A DNA stretch of 64,000 nucleotides from Acetobacterium fimetarium. GTDB taxonomy: Bacteria > Bacillota > Clostridia > Eubacteriales > Eubacteriaceae. Positions 61,919 to 64,000 of the stretch are shown here, piece by piece. The position numbers and the translations under genes are program-made. Location of the stretch: positions 80,803 to 144,802 of the forward strand of contig NZ_WJBC01000006.1 in assembly GCF_014284475.1 (NCBI RefSeq), written 5' to 3'. Numbering within the stretch: the stretch's first letter is position 1; each line of letters begins with the position of its first letter. The notes below the pieces were generated by a model. The model was not told where the DNA came from. It did not search any database and saw only the letters and a list, made by a program, of their open reading frames with translations.

Positions 61919-62800
61919 CTATGCCGTATGAACCAGCAGTTCATCGCTGCGTATGCGAATTGTCTTGATTATATCATTAGAGTAAACGGCCATTTCAGCC
62001 GGATGATCGGGAATACTGTCAGGCAGTTGACAATCAATAATCGTACTCAGTTTATATTTTTCAATGTTTTCCTCAGAAAACCACTTTACCATTTCATTCT
62101 TTTCTGTTTCCGATACTTTGCCGCTGAGCGTATTTAGTTCCCTGATCGGGTTTTTTAACCATTTATAAAATAAATCCAATCGATCATAAAATCCATTTCG
62201 GTAATCCCCCTTTGCGAGATTATATTTACCCTTACAACACGGTGTCAGATTGCCGATGGTATGATAATACTGCGCCAATTTCTCTAATGCTGGCAACAAC
62301 TGCTTTTCTTCGGGCAGCTCTTTATCTTGCTCCCTAAGCTTCTCTTTAATGAGTTTTAAATGTTTGAGCTGCGAAATGAAAACTGCTGTTTTCTTTATCG
62401 CATTGTGACCGTATTTGGATTCAAAGTATTTCCAATCCTCTGAAGGCAATTCCGGAACTTCAACAACTGCTCTGACGGCTTTTCCCCAAATATATTGGAA
62501 AGAAAATAACGAATCATATCCGGTGACAGTGCCTCGTGTCTCTATTTTAAAAAAGTCTCTAACAATCTTTGATTTATCACAGTCGTAGCACAAGGTTAAT
62601 TCCGCACGATATAGAAGGTACCGCTCAATGGCATAACGGTCATCGGAATTGAATATTTCAATTAACTGACTTTCTGAAATCCCACAGTAATCGGCCACAT
62701 CGACGATACAGTTCTTCGATTTTTCTAATCCGGTATTTTCCCACATTTGTCTTTTCAAGTCATATTCTTTCAAATTATTGGTATAGTCTTTGTAATACAT
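61919..62800 (-). CDS. Uncharacterised 293-residue protein with H-T-I-G-N motif
   Basis: Soluble protein with YYHTIGNLTPCCKGKYNLAK (about 186-205), matching the motif in 59606-60796. C-terminal half includes a basic helix region (YDRLDLFYKWLKNPIRELN). AGGAG seven bases before ATG. First gene of the island on the transcribed strand. Possible HNH-like nuclease by the motif only. Confidence 0.6.
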   Translation of the reverse strand: MYYKDYTNNLKEYDLKRQMWENTGLEKSKNCIVDVADYCGISESQLIEIFNSDDRYAIERYLLYRAELTLCYDCDKSKIVRDFFKIETRGTVTGYDSLFSFQYIWGKAVRAVVEVPELPSEDWKYFESKYGHNAIKKTAVFISQLKHLKLIKEKLREQDKELPEEKQLLPALEKLAQYYHTIGNLTPCCKGKYNLAKGDYRNGFYDRLDLFYKWLKNPIRELNTLSGKVSETEKNEMVKWFSEENIEKYKLSTIIDCQLPDSIPDHPAEMAVYSNDIIKTIRIRSDELLVHTA

Positions 62801-63024
62801 ATTAATTCTCCTATCCTTTGTTAACCCAACCAGCTAAATACTTGTAACTTTATTAATTGGTTACTAACACTATTATAACGTTTTAAATCGGTATCTTTTT
62901 ACTTATTGTTGTATCGTTGAAAAATAAATTACGGAGTTTTATTGATTTGACTGATAAATCATGAAAATTCTTTGTTCCTCAGTAACCGATCACTCAACCT
63001 ATTTATTTTGACTTTTTTGACCAA

Positions 63025-63069
63025 TAAAAAAGCTCTGAACACCGCATTAAGTTGCGGTTTCAGAACTTC
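63025..63069 (-). terminator. Intrinsic terminator after the cyclase fragment
   Basis: AGCTCTGAACACCGCA / TGCGGTTTCAGAACTT imperfect stem with TTTTTT on the minus strand. Confidence 0.8.
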
Positions 63070-63071
63070 AT

Positions 63072-63145
63072 TAACAAATACGGTGAAGGCGGACCCGAGC
63101 ATCCAACAGATCGGTCGTCAGGCGACTGAAACGACTCGCTCGGAC
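63072..63145 (-). pseudogene. Fragment of a diguanylate cyclase sensor gene
   Basis: Minus-strand frame reads SRFSRLTTDLLDARVRL and ends at TAA (63072-63074). SRFSRLTTDLL is the same as residues about 58-70 (NRFSRLTTDLLYARD) of the complete cyclase at 45087-46682; 31 bases are identical between 63105-63135 and 46461-46491. Only a scrap of the gene is left. Confidence 0.65.
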
Positions 63146-63194
63146 GGGACAAGCGGTGGGACAGCTGTCCCAAAATCCCTATACACGCACACAT

Positions 63195-63287
63195 TCATGC
63201 AGGCGCATCCCAGACACCCTTATTCTTGATGATGATCCGCAAAGCTTTCTGGTTGTCCGCTTGTCCTGACCGCTTTCTTTTTCCCAC
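63195..63287 (-). CDS. 30-codon ORF, possible remnant
   Basis: GTG start with AAGGTGAT five bases upstream; product MGKRKRSGQADNQKALRI... ending KNKGVWDAPA. Basic, no recognised family. It follows the VapE fragment and may be a truncated phage gene. Confidence 0.3.
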   Translation of the reverse strand: MGKRKRSGQADNQKALRIIIKNKGVWDAPA

Positions 63288-63357
63288 GATAATCACCTTT
63301 TTTAAGAGGACGGCTGACCGGACAGTTTCAGAGACTGCTAGCGCCCGTCCGTTTTTT

Positions 63358-63714
63358 TTAGCTGGACAATACCCGCCGATAGCCACGCTGTCTGCCATAA
63401 ATGGCAAAGGTTGTCCGGTCGACTTTCTCCCAGCTTGCAATTTTTCCCATGATTGCGCCAATGGCATAGGAATCGGCTGGCTTCATGGCTGACCCATCTC
63501 TGCCAAAGCATTCACACCAGATTTCCATGTTGCAGGTCAATTGTCTCTGCACCCCGCCATCATTTTTTTGACTGTCAAAATCACCGTCACGCAGGAAATT
63601 CCGGCGTTCATAAAGCGACATTTTTCCCCACTCCGCTGGCAGCCGGGTAATAAAGGATTTGACCGTTTCCATATCCGCTACATTTATCGCGGTTTTTTGC
63701 TTTGTATTTTTCAT
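63358..63714 (-). pseudogene. VapE-family (virulence-associated E, phage primase-like) C-terminal fragment
   Basis: 118 residues from ATG 63714. The stretch LPAEWGKMSLYERRNFL, TCNMEIWCECFGRDGSAMKP, ADSYAIGAIMGKIASWEK and IYGRQRGYRRV matches the last ~110 residues of VapE proteins, prophage/ICE replication ATPases of about 450-800 residues. The AAA+ domain is absent, so this is a decayed fragment that happens to have its own ATG. Confidence 0.72.
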
Positions 63715-63752
63715 AAACGCTCTTCCCAAAGCTGTCTTTTTGATTCGTCCAT
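63711..63752 (-). CDS. 13-residue ORF, possible IS66-type OrfA start
   Basis: MDESKRQLWEERL, preceded by GGAGG and overlapping the VapE fragment ATG in ATGA. The sequence is like the first residues of IS66-family TnpA (accessory) proteins, as I recall them, but it is too short to prove. It may simply be a leader peptide or a truncated gene. Confidence 0.25.
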   Translation of the reverse strand: MDESKRQLWEERL

Positions 63753-63866
63753 TGTATCCTTAACCTCCTGAATGCCTTTTCGGTTAGTCTACAATAATTC
63801 GAATTGTTTTGCACTACGTCATCTTTGTCGAGTAGGCAAGGGGAATTTCACCCCAAGCCTCTCACA

Positions 63867-63900
63867 GAACCGTACGTGACACTCTCGCGTCATACGGCTC
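63867..63900 (-). ncRNA. Group II intron domain V
   Basis: 34 bases starting GAGCCGTATGACGC and ending GTACGGTTC around a GAGA tetraloop; contains the AGC catalytic triad and a two-base bulge, the fixed length of domain V. Confidence 0.85.
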
Positions 63901-63903
63901 TTG

Positions 63904-64000
63904 TTATCCAATCGTTGGTTTAATACCCTTCTCCCAATGATAAAAGAGTCTAGGTTTTGAATTGGCTAAATGCGCTAACATTCGCCAAGCTCTTCTTTTG
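63904..64000 (-). CDS. ltrA: Group II intron reverse transcriptase/maturase, C-terminal end
   Basis: Last 31 codons before TAA at 63904: RRAWRMLAHLANSKPRLFYH then WEKGIKPTIG. This is the usual C-terminal pattern of intron-encoded proteins (LF.HW..G), and the stop lies four bases before domain V. The remainder is off the window. Confidence 0.75.
   Translation of the reverse strand, partial: KRRAWRMLAHLANSKPRLFYHWEKGIKPTIG

Larger units (their letters stand above)
62801..63357. other. Region with gene debris and a terminator
   Basis: About 560 bases without an intact gene: an AT-rich stretch (62801-63020), a terminator (63025-63069), a diguanylate-cyclase fragment (63072-63145) and a 30-codon ORF (63195-63287). 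Confidence 0.6.
63828..64000 (-). mobile_element. Group II intron, 3' end (domains V and VI)
   Basis: The minus strand carries the end of a group II intron: maturase tail, domain V (63867-63900), domain VI-like stem (GAGGCTTGGGG ... CCCCTTGCCTAC, about 63831-63863) and a 3' boundary ending CGAC near 63828 (AY rule). The 5' part lies beyond the window. Confidence 0.82.

Noticed and set aside
63226..63492. 88-residue plus-strand open frame near the right end
   Set aside because: Shadow of the VapE fragment; no ribosome site or motif.
1..64000. CRISPR arrays, rRNA and tRNA genes
   Set aside because: No regular short direct repeats with spacers and no tRNA or rRNA signature sequences were seen on either strand by eye.

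Overview
The window looks like a chromosomal segment of an anaerobic, acetogen-type Firmicute (Eubacteriaceae, plausibly Acetobacterium or a close relative). This is inferred from the mixture of genes: a methyltetrahydrofolate methyltransferase next to a UroD-type methyltransferase, HypA/HypB nickel chaperones, a membrane-bound complex-I/hydrogenase-like cluster, many Fe-S proteins, class-B-like c-di-GMP signalling proteins and strong AGGAGG ribosome binding sites. No rRNA, tRNA or CRISPR array was seen. Nearly all genes lie on the minus strand; only six clear genes are on the plus strand.

Layout. 1-3.4 kb: type I restriction genes (hsdR complete, hsdM only its first seven codons). 4-5 kb: a secreted CHAP-domain cell-wall hydrolase. 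5-16.3 kb: signalling and housekeeping genes (a very large chemotaxis receptor, a serine-hydrolase lipoprotein, a PAS-PocR-PAS-HD-GYP gene split by an in-frame amber codon, an aldo/keto reductase, a PAS-BTAD regulator). 16.4-23.2 kb: an operon DUF5692-like membrane protein, oleate hydratase, hypB, an 886-residue Fe-S flavoprotein and hypA, with two copies of a ~105-bp palindromic repeat in opposite orientation at its ends. 23.4-28.2 kb: TetR/MFS exporter pair and an osmoprotectant-type ABC transporter. 28.4-29.5 kb: two small plus-strand genes.

29.5-37.6 kb: a TetR-led operon for a Hyf-like membrane complex (two antiporter-like subunits, NuoH-like, HyfE-like, a large subunit, and a fused ferredoxin/small subunit). 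The large subunit lacks every NiFe-ligating cysteine, so this is read as an energy-converting-hydrogenase-related (Ehr) complex and not a hydrogenase. 37.8-49.6 kb: ABC transporter, DJ-1/PfpI protein, a 4Fe-4S epoxyqueuosine-reductase-like protein, an orphan AbiEi antitoxin whose AbiEii toxin survives only as a C-terminal stub, the methyltransferase pair with a Crp/Fnr regulator, a diguanylate cyclase, a RelA/SpoT-type synthetase and small Cys-rich proteins.

49.8-62.8 kb: an AT-rich accessory island, all on the minus strand, holding five calcineurin-like phosphoesterases of three subfamilies, an HD alarmone-hydrolase-like protein, a dead doc toxin, a WYL regulator, and two proteins sharing an H-[S/T]-I-G-N motif. 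This is the best candidate here for an undescribed system. 62.8-64 kb: wreckage of mobile DNA (a diguanylate-cyclase fragment, a VapE-type phage protein C-terminus, and the 3' end of a group II intron with its maturase tail running off the window).
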